Shown here piece by piece: positions 6,472 to 14,004 of a stretch of 14,004 bases of DNA. Numbering within the stretch: the first letter of the stretch is position 1; every line of letters begins with the position of its first letter. The DNA is from Leptospiraceae bacterium (GTDB taxonomy: Bacteria; Spirochaetota; Leptospiria; Turneriellales; Turneriellaceae). Position numbers and translations under genes: made by a program. Location of the stretch: NCBI GenBank assembly GCA_016788945.1, contig JAEUSA010000432.1, positions 1 to 14,004 of the forward strand. The letters run 5' to 3'. Under the pieces are notes generated by a model. It saw only the letters and a list, made by a program, of their open reading frames with translations, made no database searches and was not told where the DNA came from.

Positions 6472-6965
6472 CGCCTGCGCCGAGTGGCGCCGAAGGCGGC
6501 GCATCAAGGCGTCCCTTTAAAATACTTGGTATTCAGCAAATTGCTGTCGGCGCGAGTGACAAGCAGCGCCTGCGCGCACTGTGGGTCGACACCCTCGGTC
6601 TTACCCTCAAGGGTGATTTCAAAAGCGAACGCGAGAACGTCGATGAAGATATCCTCGAGCTCGGCCACGGGCCGCACGCCGTAGAAATAGACATCATGCA
6701 GCCGATCGACCCCGCGAAGAAACCGCGAGTCGACGAACCCGCGCTCAACCACATCGGCCTATGGGTAGATGATCTGCAAACTGCGGTAAGCTACCTGACA
6801 GAAAAAGGCATGCGCTTCACGCCGGGCGGTATCCGCAAAGGTGCCGCGGGTTATGACGTATGTTTTATTCATCCGAAAGGCAACGACGAATTCCCGCTCT
6901 GCGGTGAAGGCGTGCTCATCGAACTGATTCAGGCCCCCGACGAAATCAAAAAAGCACTCGGCTGA
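6468..6965 (+). CDS. VOC-superfamily (glyoxalase/epimerase-fold) metalloenzyme
   Basis: This 165-aa protein has two beta-alpha-beta-beta-beta modules of the vicinal-oxygen-chelate fold: module 1 about residues 18-80 ([10 protein letters not shown]... AVEIDIMQP) and module 2 about 92-158 ([15 protein letters not shown] ... VLIELIQAP). Four candidate metal ligands line up as Gln24, Glu73, His95 and Glu152. This matches the Gln/Glu/His/Glu set of human-type glyoxalase I and is close to the His set of methylmalonyl-CoA epimerase. It could be lactoylglutathione lyase, an epimerase or another VOC enzyme; the sequence does not settle which. The only usable start is ATG 6468, overlapping the previous stop. 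The first 16 residues ([15 protein letters not shown]) do not resemble the fold and are encoded by a REP-like inverted repeat. Confidence 0.82.
   Translation: MTPAPSGAEGGASRRPFKILGIQQIAVGASDKQRLRALWVDTLGLTLKGDFKSERENVDEDILELGHGPHAVEIDIMQPIDPAKKPRVDEPALNHIGLWVDDLQTAVSYLTEKGMRFTPGGIRKGAAGYDVCFIHPKGNDEFPLCGEGVLIELIQAPDEIKKALG
6472..6515. repeat. REP-like inverted repeat forming the 5' end of the VOC gene
   Basis: TGCGCCG (6477-6483) and CGGCGCA (6496-6502 by my count) are perfect 7-bp arms around a 14-nt loop that itself contains GGCGCC. Outer ACGCC and GGCGT copies extend the symmetry. The segment encodes the N-terminal Pro/Gly/Ala/Arg tail of the VOC protein. It resembles small mobile palindromic elements that insert in frame, but no second copy occurs in this window. 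Confidence 0.4.
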
Positions 6966-6971
6966 TTCGCC

Positions 6972-7502
6972 GTGGCTTCCCTCATCACACATCCGGTTGT
7001 GCCGCTGAGCCTCGGCATCGCCATGGGCAGATCCAACATTCCGCTGAAAGCCGTCTTGCTCGGCGTGCTCCTGAGCATGCTGCCCGACGCCGACGTCATC
7101 GCCTTTCGCTTCGGCATTCCGTACGAACATGCGCTCGGCCACCGCGGTGTAACGCATTCGCTCGCGTTTGCGGCAATTCTCGCGCTGTGCCTGTGCTCTT
7201 TGCCCGCTTTCAGCGCGAGGCGCGGCCGTGTATTTCTATTTTTGCTGATCTCCGCGGCATCGCACGGCATACTCGATGCCTTAACCAATGGCGGGCTCGG
7301 CGTCGGTTTTTTTATTCCGGCGAACGACCATCGCTATTTTCTGCCGTGGCGCCCGATCAAGGTAAGCCCGCTCAGCGTGCAGGCATTTTTTTCTGCGCGT
7401 GGGTGGATTATTCTCAAATCGGAACTGACCGCCGTGTGGCTGCCTTGTCTCGCCGGTGCTCTGGCAATTTTCTGGATCAGGCGCGCTAAAGCCCGCGCTT
7501 AA
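6972..7502 (+). CDS. YdjM-type membrane-bound metal-dependent hydrolase family protein
   Basis: This 176-aa integral membrane protein matches the YdjM (LexA-regulated, DUF457-like) family. Visible signatures are His7 in SLITHPVVP, LPDAD (37-41), GHRGVTHS (56-63) and the distal SHGILDALT (97-105), whose His and Asp residues are the expected metal ligands. About four hydrophobic segments lie near residues 10-35, 62-80, 87-101 and 152-169. The start is GTG 6972, 6 nt after the VOC stop. Homologues are associated with phospholipase-like or DNA-damage-related functions, but the reaction is not established. It ends the three-gene plus-strand unit and its last 17 bp overlap the convergent COG3014 gene. 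Confidence 0.85.
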   Translation: MASLITHPVVPLSLGIAMGRSNIPLKAVLLGVLLSMLPDADVIAFRFGIPYEHALGHRGVTHSLAFAAILALCLCSLPAFSARRGRVFLFLLISAASHGILDALTNGGLGVGFFIPANDHRYFLPWRPIKVSPLSVQAFFSARGWIILKSELTAVWLPCLAGALAIFWIRRAKARA

Positions 7503-8856
7503 AGCTGCGCAGTGATACGAATGTCTTTTTACCAGGCCGAATCTCAACGGGCTGTTCGTGATTGCCGAGCACAACCAATCCTTCGGTCGCCGGTGTGCTG
7601 ATCTGATAGGTCCCTGCTGGCAACACTATGCGCAACGCGGAGAAGCGTGCCGGCAGCATGTGCCATGAGCGCAGGTCGGGTTTAACCGTCGCCGCCACAG
7701 CACCGCCCGCGCCGATGCCGACGGCAAGACCGCCAAGAGCGCCGACAATGCCGTTATCGTTTTTTCTGATCTGGCGCGCTACTGCATCGGCGGCAACCGC
7801 CGCAATCACGATTTTGGTCGCAATCGAAGCAACGTTCTTATTGATATACGAAGAATAGTTCTCATTAAAATTCTTTTCGGCGATCTGATCGAAGTCGGTC
7901 AATAGTGCGGGTTTCGGCACGGTTTTTTCGGCAACAGTGAGCGTAGGCAGCGAATCGGCGTCACGGAAGGAAAACTTCGGTATCGGATTTTCCGCGGTGC
8001 CCATCATCGCAATCACACCTGCAGTCGAAAGCCCCTTGCCGTGCGAGAGAATGGCGACGTCAATTGCCACCCTGAGCGCGATGGCGAATTCGCGGTCATT
8101 CATCAGATTGCCGCGACTCGCCTTGACGGCGGCTTTGCCCGATTGCACGAGCAGAACCAGCTCGCCGGCTTCTTTCATTTTTGCCGGCAGCTGCGGGCGG
8201 TGCGCGGCATGCTTTGCCATATCACCTGCATCGCCCGCGCGCATCGCGAGTAAATAGCGCTCGCCATGAATAAAGTCACGGTCAGCGCCAAACATCTCGA
8301 GATTTTTGTATTGCACGCGCGCATCGTTGAAAGCCCGAAGTTCTTCTGAAATCAGTGCGTCGAGATAGCGAGCCGCCAGAATCTGCTTAAAGGCAGAATC
8401 TTCGTATTTCATCTCTTTGAGATCTGCTTCAAGTTTGCGCAATGTGCGCTTGGCATTTTCCAGATCGCCGAGCAAAACCTGATTGAGCGCAATATAATAT
8501 TTGATGAGCACGCGTTCGAAATTTTCACCCTGAAACGCCGATTCGCGGTCATTCAGCAGAAAACTTTTCGCCGAATCGGTAATGCTCGTCTTGATTTCTT
8601 CGGCCATTTCGTCGGCACGGCGAAATATCTCATTGCTGGTTTCGTAATCCCCCTTGGTGTGGTAGACGACGCCTGCTTCCATATAAAACAGCAGCCGGTC
8701 ACGCGACGATGAATCTTGCGCGAGCGGAGTGATTTTCGTCACTGCACCGTCAATGTCGCCCGAATAAAAGGACTCTTCTGTGCCCTGTATTTTTTTCTGA
8801 TACGACCCGGCGCAGGCAACGGCTGACATCACCACAATGAGAGCAGCTGCTCTCAT
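7486..8856 (-). CDS. COG3014-family lipoprotein, partner of the LpoB-like protein
   Basis: This is a 456-aa envelope lipoprotein. I chose ATG 8856, which starts MRAAALIVVMSAVAC with the lipidated Cys at residue 15; GTG 8871 would put five residues before it. Residues about 20-210 are helical and TPR-like (GDIDGAVTKI, GVVYHTKGDYETSNEIF, QVLLGDLENAKRTL). A short Gly/Ala-rich hydrophobic stretch (GALGGLAVGIGAGGAVAA) lies near residues 365-382. The C-terminal segment DLRSWHMLPARF, then LPAGTY, is the part I recognise from COG3014 proteins, which often sit next to LpoB-like lipoproteins. The function of the family is not established. The start codon and signal-peptide codons lie inside a 38-bp perfect palindrome. 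The 3' end overlaps the convergent YdjM-type gene. Confidence 0.8.
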   Translation of the reverse strand: MRAAALIVVMSAVACAGSYQKKIQGTEESFYSGDIDGAVTKITPLAQDSSSRDRLLFYMEAGVVYHTKGDYETSNEIFRRADEMAEEIKTSITDSAKSFLLNDRESAFQGENFERVLIKYYIALNQVLLGDLENAKRTLRKLEADLKEMKYEDSAFKQILAARYLDALISEELRAFNDARVQYKNLEMFGADRDFIHGERYLLAMRAGDAGDMAKHAAHRPQLPAKMKEAGELVLLVQSGKAAVKASRGNLMNDREFAIALRVAIDVAILSHGKGLSTAGVIAMMGTAENPIPKFSFRDADSLPTLTVAEKTVPKPALLTDFDQIAEKNFNENYSSYINKNVASIATKIVIAAVAADAVARQIRKNDNGIVGALGGLAVGIGAGGAVAATVKPDLRSWHMLPARFSALRIVLPAGTYQISTPATEGLVVLGNHEQPVEIRPGKKTFVSLRSFKRGL

Positions 8857-8865
8857 TGTGGTGAT
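8828..8865. repeat. 38-bp perfect palindrome across the LpoB-like/COG3014 junction
   Basis: A 19-nt arm (8828-8846, beginning ATCACCACAATG) is followed with no spacer by its exact reverse complement (8847-8865). In the minus-strand transcript it runs from the last base of the LpoB-like stop codon, through the COG3014 start codon, to the end of the hydrophobic signal core. As RNA it could fold into a stem of about 17 bp with an AGCU loop that buries the AUG. There is no T-run after it, so it is not a standard terminator. Confidence 0.75.
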
Positions 8866-9440
8866 TACCACGTAACGCCGCCCTTCTGGTTTCGCGGCTT
8901 CTTACGGTAGACAATGCGCTCGCTGAACACAACGAGTTGTGTTTCGACGGAGCGCAGTTCGAAATTCAATATTTGCTCGACGATACGGTCACCGCCGCTC
9001 TTGAACAGGTTTTCGGTTATTTCGGCCTGAATGAAAAAATTGGGGCTGCGCATTTTACCGGCTGAAATTCCGGTTGCCGTTGCACCGGTCTGGCTGAACG
9101 CAATTTCTGATAGTGCCTTCGTGCGGTCTTCAACACGCACGGTATAAATTTTTGCCGTCAGCAGATCGCCGACAACCCGGTTATCGAAAACATTGACGGG
9201 CAACTGCTCCGACGTATCGTTTTTCGTGGGCAGAAATGCCACAAACAAACCATCGGGCGGCACATTCTTCGCAAAGTGCGCCTTAACCTTTTGTGCGAGT
9301 TCACCCGCAGCGCGCTCGAGTTCACCCCGGGTCAGCTCACCCGAATCGGCCAGCATGTCTTGACCTGCATCGAGTCGCTTGGTGGTGGTCGTACAGGCGG
9401 CAAGCAAGGCAACCGCCGCCAGCATAGTTAGTCGCAGCAT
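8865..9440 (-). CDS. LpoB-like penicillin-binding-protein activator lipoprotein
   Basis: This 191-aa outer-membrane lipoprotein resembles LpoB (COG3417), which activates the peptidoglycan synthase PBP1B in gamma-proteobacteria. I chose ATG 9440, which starts MLRLTMLAAVALLAAC, a standard lipobox with the lipidated Cys at residue 16. The open frame continues to 9602, but that extension lacks signal character and runs into the divergent dedA start. A hydrophilic linker (about 17-60) is followed by the globular domain, with GLFVAFLPTKNDTSEQLPV (about 64-82) and VFDNRVVGDLL (84-94) matching the LpoB pattern, then FIQAEITENLF and beta strands to the end. The COG3014 gene starts 8 nt after the stop. 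PBP activation in this organism is inferred from family alone. Confidence 0.8.
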   Translation of the reverse strand: MLRLTMLAAVALLAACTTTTKRLDAGQDMLADSGELTRGELERAAGELAQKVKAHFAKNVPPDGLFVAFLPTKNDTSEQLPVNVFDNRVVGDLLTAKIYTVRVEDRTKALSEIAFSQTGATATGISAGKMRSPNFFIQAEITENLFKSGGDRIVEQILNFELRSVETQLVVFSERIVYRKKPRNQKGGVTW

Positions 9441-9591
9441 AGACCCAAAACAGCCAGCGGACAGGGTGCGACAAGGATTATTGCATTCAGTGCCAAAAAA
9501 ATCCCCCGCGTCACGAACGATCGGCGATAGCAAACATTCGTTTCTATAGATATTAATTGCCAGAATACCGGGCACGGGAAGAATAGTAAAC
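9441..9591. promoter_or_regulatory. Divergent LpoB-like/dedA intergenic region
   Basis: At 151 bp this is the largest non-coding stretch in the window. It must contain start signals for both directions. The AT-rich core at 9541-9557 holds TCTATAGA, a palindrome that provides a -10-like TATAGA on either strand, but I find no matching -35. GGGAAGA lies 11 nt before the dedA ATG as a probable ribosome-binding site. No FabR-type or other clear operator is visible. Confidence 0.35.
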
Positions 9592-10236
9592 ATGGAGTTC
9601 ATTATCTCCGCTTTAGACGTTGTGCTCCATCTTGAGCGCTACCTTGATACTTGGGCGGTACAGTATGGTATATGGATGTACGCTATTCTTTTTGGCGTCA
9701 TCTTCGCGGAGACCGGCCTTGTGATCACGCCGTTTTTACCCGGTGACTCCCTGCTGTTCGCCATCGGGGCGATCGCGGCGCGCGGAGTACTTTCGCTGCC
9801 GATGATATTGATCGGCCTTTCGATAGCCGCCATTCTCGGCGACATGGTTAATTATTCTGTCGGTAAATTTTTGGGCGAATTCGTGACGCGAAAATTTTCG
9901 CGCATCGTGAAGCCGGAATATATTCAGAAGACTCACGACTTTTATGAAAAATACGGGAATAAGACGATCGTTCTCGCCCGCTTCGTGCCGATTGTGCGCA
10001 CGATCGCTCCTTTTGTCGCAGGCATCGCCGGCATGCGTTACCGTGATTTTGCCATCTTCAATGTCGCCGGCGGAGTATTCTGGATTCTGTCGATGACACT
10101 TGCGGGTTATGCGTTCGGCAACCTCGATTTTATCCGCAAACATTTCAGTCTCGTTGTACTAGGCATCGTTTTTATTTCACTATTGCCCATGGTTTACGAA
10201 TATTTTCAGATTCGCTCGCTGAATAAACAAAAATGA
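9592..10236 (+). CDS. DedA-family membrane protein (candidate undecaprenyl-phosphate or lipid flippase)
   Basis: This 214-aa inner-membrane protein is of the DedA/VTT family, members of which recycle undecaprenyl phosphate or scramble phospholipids. The signature GVIFAETGLVITPFLPGDSL spans residues 35-54 and RFVPIVRTIAPFVAGIAGM spans 130-148. Glu40, Asp52, Arg130 and Arg136 align with the four charged residues reported as essential in E. coli YqjA (Glu39, Asp51, Arg130, Arg136), and the spacing fits. Hydrophobic segments lie near 28-48, 52-62, 68-84, 138-147, 155-175 and 184-202. The start is ATG 9592. It overlaps the downstream regulator start by 4 nt (ATGA), so DedA and the FabR-like protein are translationally coupled. 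The cargo of this homologue is unproven. Confidence 0.93.
   Translation: MEFIISALDVVLHLERYLDTWAVQYGIWMYAILFGVIFAETGLVITPFLPGDSLLFAIGAIAARGVLSLPMILIGLSIAAILGDMVNYSVGKFLGEFVTRKFSRIVKPEYIQKTHDFYEKYGNKTIVLARFVPIVRTIAPFVAGIAGMRYRDFAIFNVAGGVFWILSMTLAGYAFGNLDFIRKHFSLVVLGIVFISLLPMVYEYFQIRSLNKQK
9887..9902. repeat. 16-bp perfect palindrome inside dedA
   Basis: CGCGAAAA is followed directly by TTTTCGCG within the codons for TRKFSRI. It is shorter than the other palindromes and could arise from codon choice. It is recorded because it shares the CGCGAAA/TTTCGCG style of the repeat at 64-85. Confidence 0.4.
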
Positions 10237-10880
10237 AAAAATCCCAGCAACGCCTCAAAACCCACCGCGCGCTGATGGTTGCCGCCATTAAGCTGATGAG
10301 CGACGATCGCAGTTTTTCGTCGATCAGCCTGCGCGAAGTTACACGCGAGGCCGGCGTTGTGCCCGCTACGTTCTACCGCCATTTCAACGAAATGGAAGAT
10401 CTGGCCGTCGAACTGGTGGATTACTGTTTCAGGCCGATGGAGAATCTCGTCGCGGGGGTTCGCGCACGCCGCCTGACCGCACGCCAGCTGGTCTACGAAT
10501 CTGTGGGCACCTTCATTCGTTTTGCGCGGCGGCACCGCCGGTATTTTCTCTTTCTCACCAAAGAAAGGCTCGGCGGCCGAGTACGAGTGCGTACCCGCAT
10601 TCGTGAGCAAATACGCGATATGGCGCTCATTCTCGGACACGACCTTATTGGTCTGCCCGAATGGCAGGGCGTACCGATCGGCATAGGGCAAGAAGTAGCG
10701 CAGCTGATTATGGATCAGATGATGCTGATTCTCGATGAGGTGCTCGATCTGCCACCGACAGGTGAAAAAAATGAAGAAGTGAAGATTATTGCCCGTGCGC
10801 GCAAAAAGGTATGGATTCTACTGCGCGGCGGATTATCGTATCAAGACCGCCGCGGTACTCGCCTGAAAGGCAGCGGCTGA
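10233..10880 (+). CDS. FabR-like TetR-family regulator
   Basis: This 215-aa TetR-family protein has an N-terminal domain very close to FabR, the repressor of unsaturated fatty-acid synthesis in gamma-proteobacteria. SFSSISLREVTREAGVVPAT (27-46) followed by FYRHF matches the FabR helix-turn-helix wording almost residue for residue. The rest is helical; residues 95-125 are strikingly Arg-rich (RFARRHRRYF, RVRVRTRIREQ). FabR senses the acyl-CoA/acyl-ACP pool and adjusts membrane fluidity. The start ATG 10233 overlaps the dedA stop (ATGA). Pairing with dedA suggests control of membrane lipid composition together with lipid transport. The gene ends directly against the atpC stop on the other strand. 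True FabR function is inferred. Confidence 0.85.
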   Translation: MKKSQQRLKTHRALMVAAIKLMSDDRSFSSISLREVTREAGVVPATFYRHFNEMEDLAVELVDYCFRPMENLVAGVRARRLTARQLVYESVGTFIRFARRHRRYFLFLTKERLGGRVRVRTRIREQIRDMALILGHDLIGLPEWQGVPIGIGQEVAQLIMDQMMLILDEVLDLPPTGEKNEEVKIIARARKKVWILLRGGLSYQDRRGTRLKGSG

Positions 10881-11294
10881 TTACTTCTTAACCGTATCTG
10901 CTACGCGCGCGCGTACACGGCGCAGAGAGATGTCGTGCTGTTTCTTCGCGTATTGCACAGGATTTTCTGTCGCGCGGTTGAGCGCTTCTTCAAGCGCCGC
11001 ACGCTCCTGTGCCGCATCCAGATCTTTTGGATCTGTCGCGCCTTCAACGAGGACGATGACTTGGTTGTTCTTAACTTCAGCAAAGCCCGAATCAACAACA
11101 TAGAGTTCGTCACGGCTGCCGGTTTGTACATGAACGATACCCGCTTCGAGTTCAGCCACGAGGTTAGCATGGCCACGGAGAACCGTGAAGTTACCTTTCT
11201 TGCCCGGCAGGCCGACGGAAACCGCCGGCTCTTCGAGCAGCTTCTTCTCAGGCGAGTAGATGCTGACGGTGAGTTCTGCGCTGCCGGATTCCAT
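10881..11294 (-). CDS. atpC: F1F0 ATP synthase epsilon subunit
   Basis: This is the 137-aa epsilon subunit of the F1 central stalk, which couples gamma rotation and inhibits ATP hydrolysis. The N-terminal beta-sandwich spans about residues 6-92 (LTVSIYSPEKKLLEEPAVSV ... NFTVLRGHANLVAELEAGIV ... YVVDSGFAEVKNNQVIVLVE). The C-terminal helical hairpin spans about 95-137, with the A-rich DLDAAQERAALEEALNRA and basic LRRVRARV. The start ATG 11294 is 3 nt after the atpD stop. The stop codon abuts the fabR-like stop on the opposite strand with no spacer, so any terminator for the operon must lie within the other gene. Visible order is atpA-atpG-atpD-atpC. Confidence 0.96.
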   Translation of the reverse strand: MESGSAELTVSIYSPEKKLLEEPAVSVGLPGKKGNFTVLRGHANLVAELEAGIVHVQTGSRDELYVVDSGFAEVKNNQVIVLVEGATDPKDLDAAQERAALEEALNRATENPVQYAKKQHDISLRRVRARVADTVKK

Positions 11295-11297
11295 GGT

Positions 11298-12710
<1,413 letters not shown>

Positions 12711-12725
12711 TTATCGCCTCAGCGA

Positions 12726-13592
12726 CTATTGAATCGCCGCGGCACCGCCGACAATCTCCGCGATCTCCTGTGTGATTTTTGCCTGACGAATACGGTTATA
12801 CTGCAGCGTGAGCGACTTAATCATATCCGATGCGGCGTCAGTCGCCGATTTCATCGCGATACGGCGCGCGATCTGCTCCGAAGCGATCGCATCGATGAGC
12901 GACTGGTAAACATTCATACAAATCGCCTTAGGCAGCAAAGACTCCAAGATCGCCTGCGGGTCTGGCTCGAAGAGGAAGGGCAGCGATTTATGCTCTTTCT
13001 CTTCGGTATTAATTTCAACGGGCAATACCGTGTCGACGACGGGTTTTTGCGTCGCGGCGCTGAGGTATTTCGTATAGACGATATCGATTTTGTCGACAGT
13101 TTCGAGCGCGAACGCTTCCATGTAGGCTTCTGCAAACTTTTGCGCATCGCTGAAACGCAGCTTGTCGTCAACGTTTGTGAATGAAGCTGCATATGGAATC
13201 TTCTGGTAATTAAAATACGAGATGGCTTTCTTGCCGACCGCATGCAGTACTACTTCTACCCCGGCTTTTTTATACGCTTCCATCAGCGCTACCGATGTGC
13301 GGATAATATTGGAGTTATAACCGCCGCAGAGGCCGCGGTTTGCAGTGACAACAACAACCAACACTTTGCGGATATGCGTATGCCGGCGGAGCAACGGATG
13401 ATCCGCCACTTCGCCCTGCGCCGCCAGCGAACCGATCAATTCCTTGATCTTCTGCGCATAGGGGCGCGATGCAACAACCTTATCTACAGCTTTCTTCGCC
13501 TTCGCGGTGGAGACGAGCTCCATCGTCCGCGTGATCTTTTTGGTATTTTGTACCGAACCGATCCGGCTGCGTATTTCTTTCGAGGTTGCCAT
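12726..13592 (-). CDS. atpG: F1F0 ATP synthase gamma subunit
   Basis: This is the 288-aa gamma subunit, the rotating coiled-coil shaft of F1. The N-terminal helix ATSKEIRSRIGSVQNTKKIT, continuing to the MELVSTAKAKKA segment, and the C-terminal helix with LTLQYNRIRQAKITQEIAEI, ending GGAAAIQ, are the two highly conserved coils. The Rossmann-like middle contains VTANRGLCGGYN (about 82-93), a family signature. AAGGAG lies only 2 nt before ATG 13592, an unusually short spacing. The gene begins 11 nt after the atpA stop. Identification is firm. Confidence 0.97.
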   Translation of the reverse strand: MATSKEIRSRIGSVQNTKKITRTMELVSTAKAKKAVDKVVASRPYAQKIKELIGSLAAQGEVADHPLLRRHTHIRKVLVVVVTANRGLCGGYNSNIIRTSVALMEAYKKAGVEVVLHAVGKKAISYFNYQKIPYAASFTNVDDKLRFSDAQKFAEAYMEAFALETVDKIDIVYTKYLSAATQKPVVDTVLPVEINTEEKEHKSLPFLFEPDPQAILESLLPKAICMNVYQSLIDAIASEQIARRIAMKSATDAASDMIKSLTLQYNRIRQAKITQEIAEIVGGAAAIQ

Positions 13593-13603
13593 GGCTCCTT
13601 AAC

Positions 13604-14004
13604 TTAACGCGGGTCTGCTGATTTGCTGCGCAGGTATGAATCGGCGAAATCTGCCAACACGGTATTTAATTTTCCTTCGTCTGGCAATCCCTTAGTATCA
13701 CGGATCGTGACATAGAATTCGTTGTGCGTCTTCTCGATGAATTCGAGGAGCTTATCTTCGAACTCGCGGATATGCGCCACGGGAATTTTATCCATGAAGC
13801 CTTTTGTCGCAGCATAAATTGAGATGACTTGTTTTTCAACAGGCATCGGCTGGTATTGCGGCTGCTTGAGAAGCTCTACAAGGCGCTGACCGCGATCGAT
13901 CTGGCGCTGTGTTGCAGGGTCGAGTTCTGTACCGAGAGCCGCAAACGCTTCGAGCTCACGGAACTGCGCGAGGTCGAGACGCATGGTGCCTGCAACCTTT
14001 TTCA
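13604..14004 (-). CDS. atpA: F1F0 ATP synthase alpha subunit (partial, C-terminal end only)
   Basis: Only about the last 133 residues of the alpha subunit are visible; the N-terminal domain, nucleotide-binding domain and start lie beyond the right edge. The frame continues upstream of the internal Met at 13984 as KKVAGTMRLDLAQFRELEAF, the conserved C-terminal alpha-domain motif, so that Met is not the start. It ends YLRSKSADPR. The helical C-terminal domain normally contacts gamma and lies at the top of F1. It precedes atpG with an 11-nt gap in the standard order. Confidence 0.95.
   Translation of the reverse strand, partial: KKVAGTMRLDLAQFRELEAFAALGTELDPATQRQIDRGQRLVELLKQPQYQPMPVEKQVISIYAATKGFMDKIPVAHIREFEDKLLEFIEKTHNEFYVTIRDTKGLPDEGKLNTVLADFADSYLRSKSADPR

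Noticed and set aside
8828..8865. 38-bp palindrome as an intrinsic terminator
   Set aside because: There is no T-run after it on either strand, and it covers the start codon and signal codons of the following gene.
9441..9602. N-terminal extension of the LpoB-like protein to 9602
   Set aside because: The extra 54 residues lack signal character and would overlap the divergent dedA start. ATG 9440 gives a standard lipoprotein signal.
13604..13984. Met at 13984 as the start of a separate 126-aa gene
   Set aside because: The frame continues to the right edge with the conserved alpha-subunit residues KKVAGT before it, so this is an internal Met of truncated atpA.

Overview
The window is a dense, intron-free bacterial chromosome segment with roughly even GC content and genes on both strands. 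No gap exceeds 151 bp, and I see no tRNA, rRNA, insertion sequence, phage or CRISPR. The many exported or lipid-anchored proteins, some with loose lipoboxes, together with an outer-membrane-style LpoB/COG3014 pair and a Cys-rich small protein, suggest a didermic bacterium. My best guess is a spirochaete of the Leptospirales (Turneriella/Leptonema-like). This is an inference from protein style, not a database match.

Layout. (1) 1-4124, minus strand: tadA overlaps alr (alanine racemase) by 4 bp. After a gap come a helical exported protein, an S41-type peptidase and an N-acetylmuramoyl-L-alanine amidase lipoprotein cut by the left edge. (2) 4209-5540, plus strand: a TetR regulator followed by a TPR lipoprotein. 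(3) 5604-6107, minus strand: an Lrp/AsnC regulator. It diverges from a compact three-gene plus-strand unit (6187-7502): a Cys-rich 94-aa protein, a VOC/glyoxalase-fold enzyme and a YdjM-type membrane protein. (4) 7486-9440, minus strand: an LpoB-like lipoprotein followed by a COG3014 lipoprotein. (5) 9592-10880, plus strand: a DedA membrane transporter overlapping a FabR-like TetR regulator by 4 bp. (6) 10881-14004, minus strand: the distal end of the F1 ATP synthase operon, atpA (partial)-atpG-atpD-atpC.

Biological theme. Several genes act on the envelope: alanine racemase (D-Ala supply), an amidase (peptidoglycan cleavage), an LpoB-like candidate activator of peptidoglycan synthase, DedA (lipid-carrier recycling) and FabR (fatty-acid control). 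The F1 genes supply the catalytic head of the ATP synthase.

The most unusual signal is not a gene. The window holds several perfect inverted repeats far longer than chance predicts: 38 bp at 8828-8865, 24 bp at 1773-1796, 23 bp at 6134-6156 and 22 bp at 64-85. The 38-bp palindrome covers the junction between the LpoB-like and COG3014 genes, including the start codon and signal-peptide codons of the second. The 23-bp one lies just upstream of the lrp-type gene and looks like an operator. A REP-like inverted repeat also forms the start of the VOC gene.
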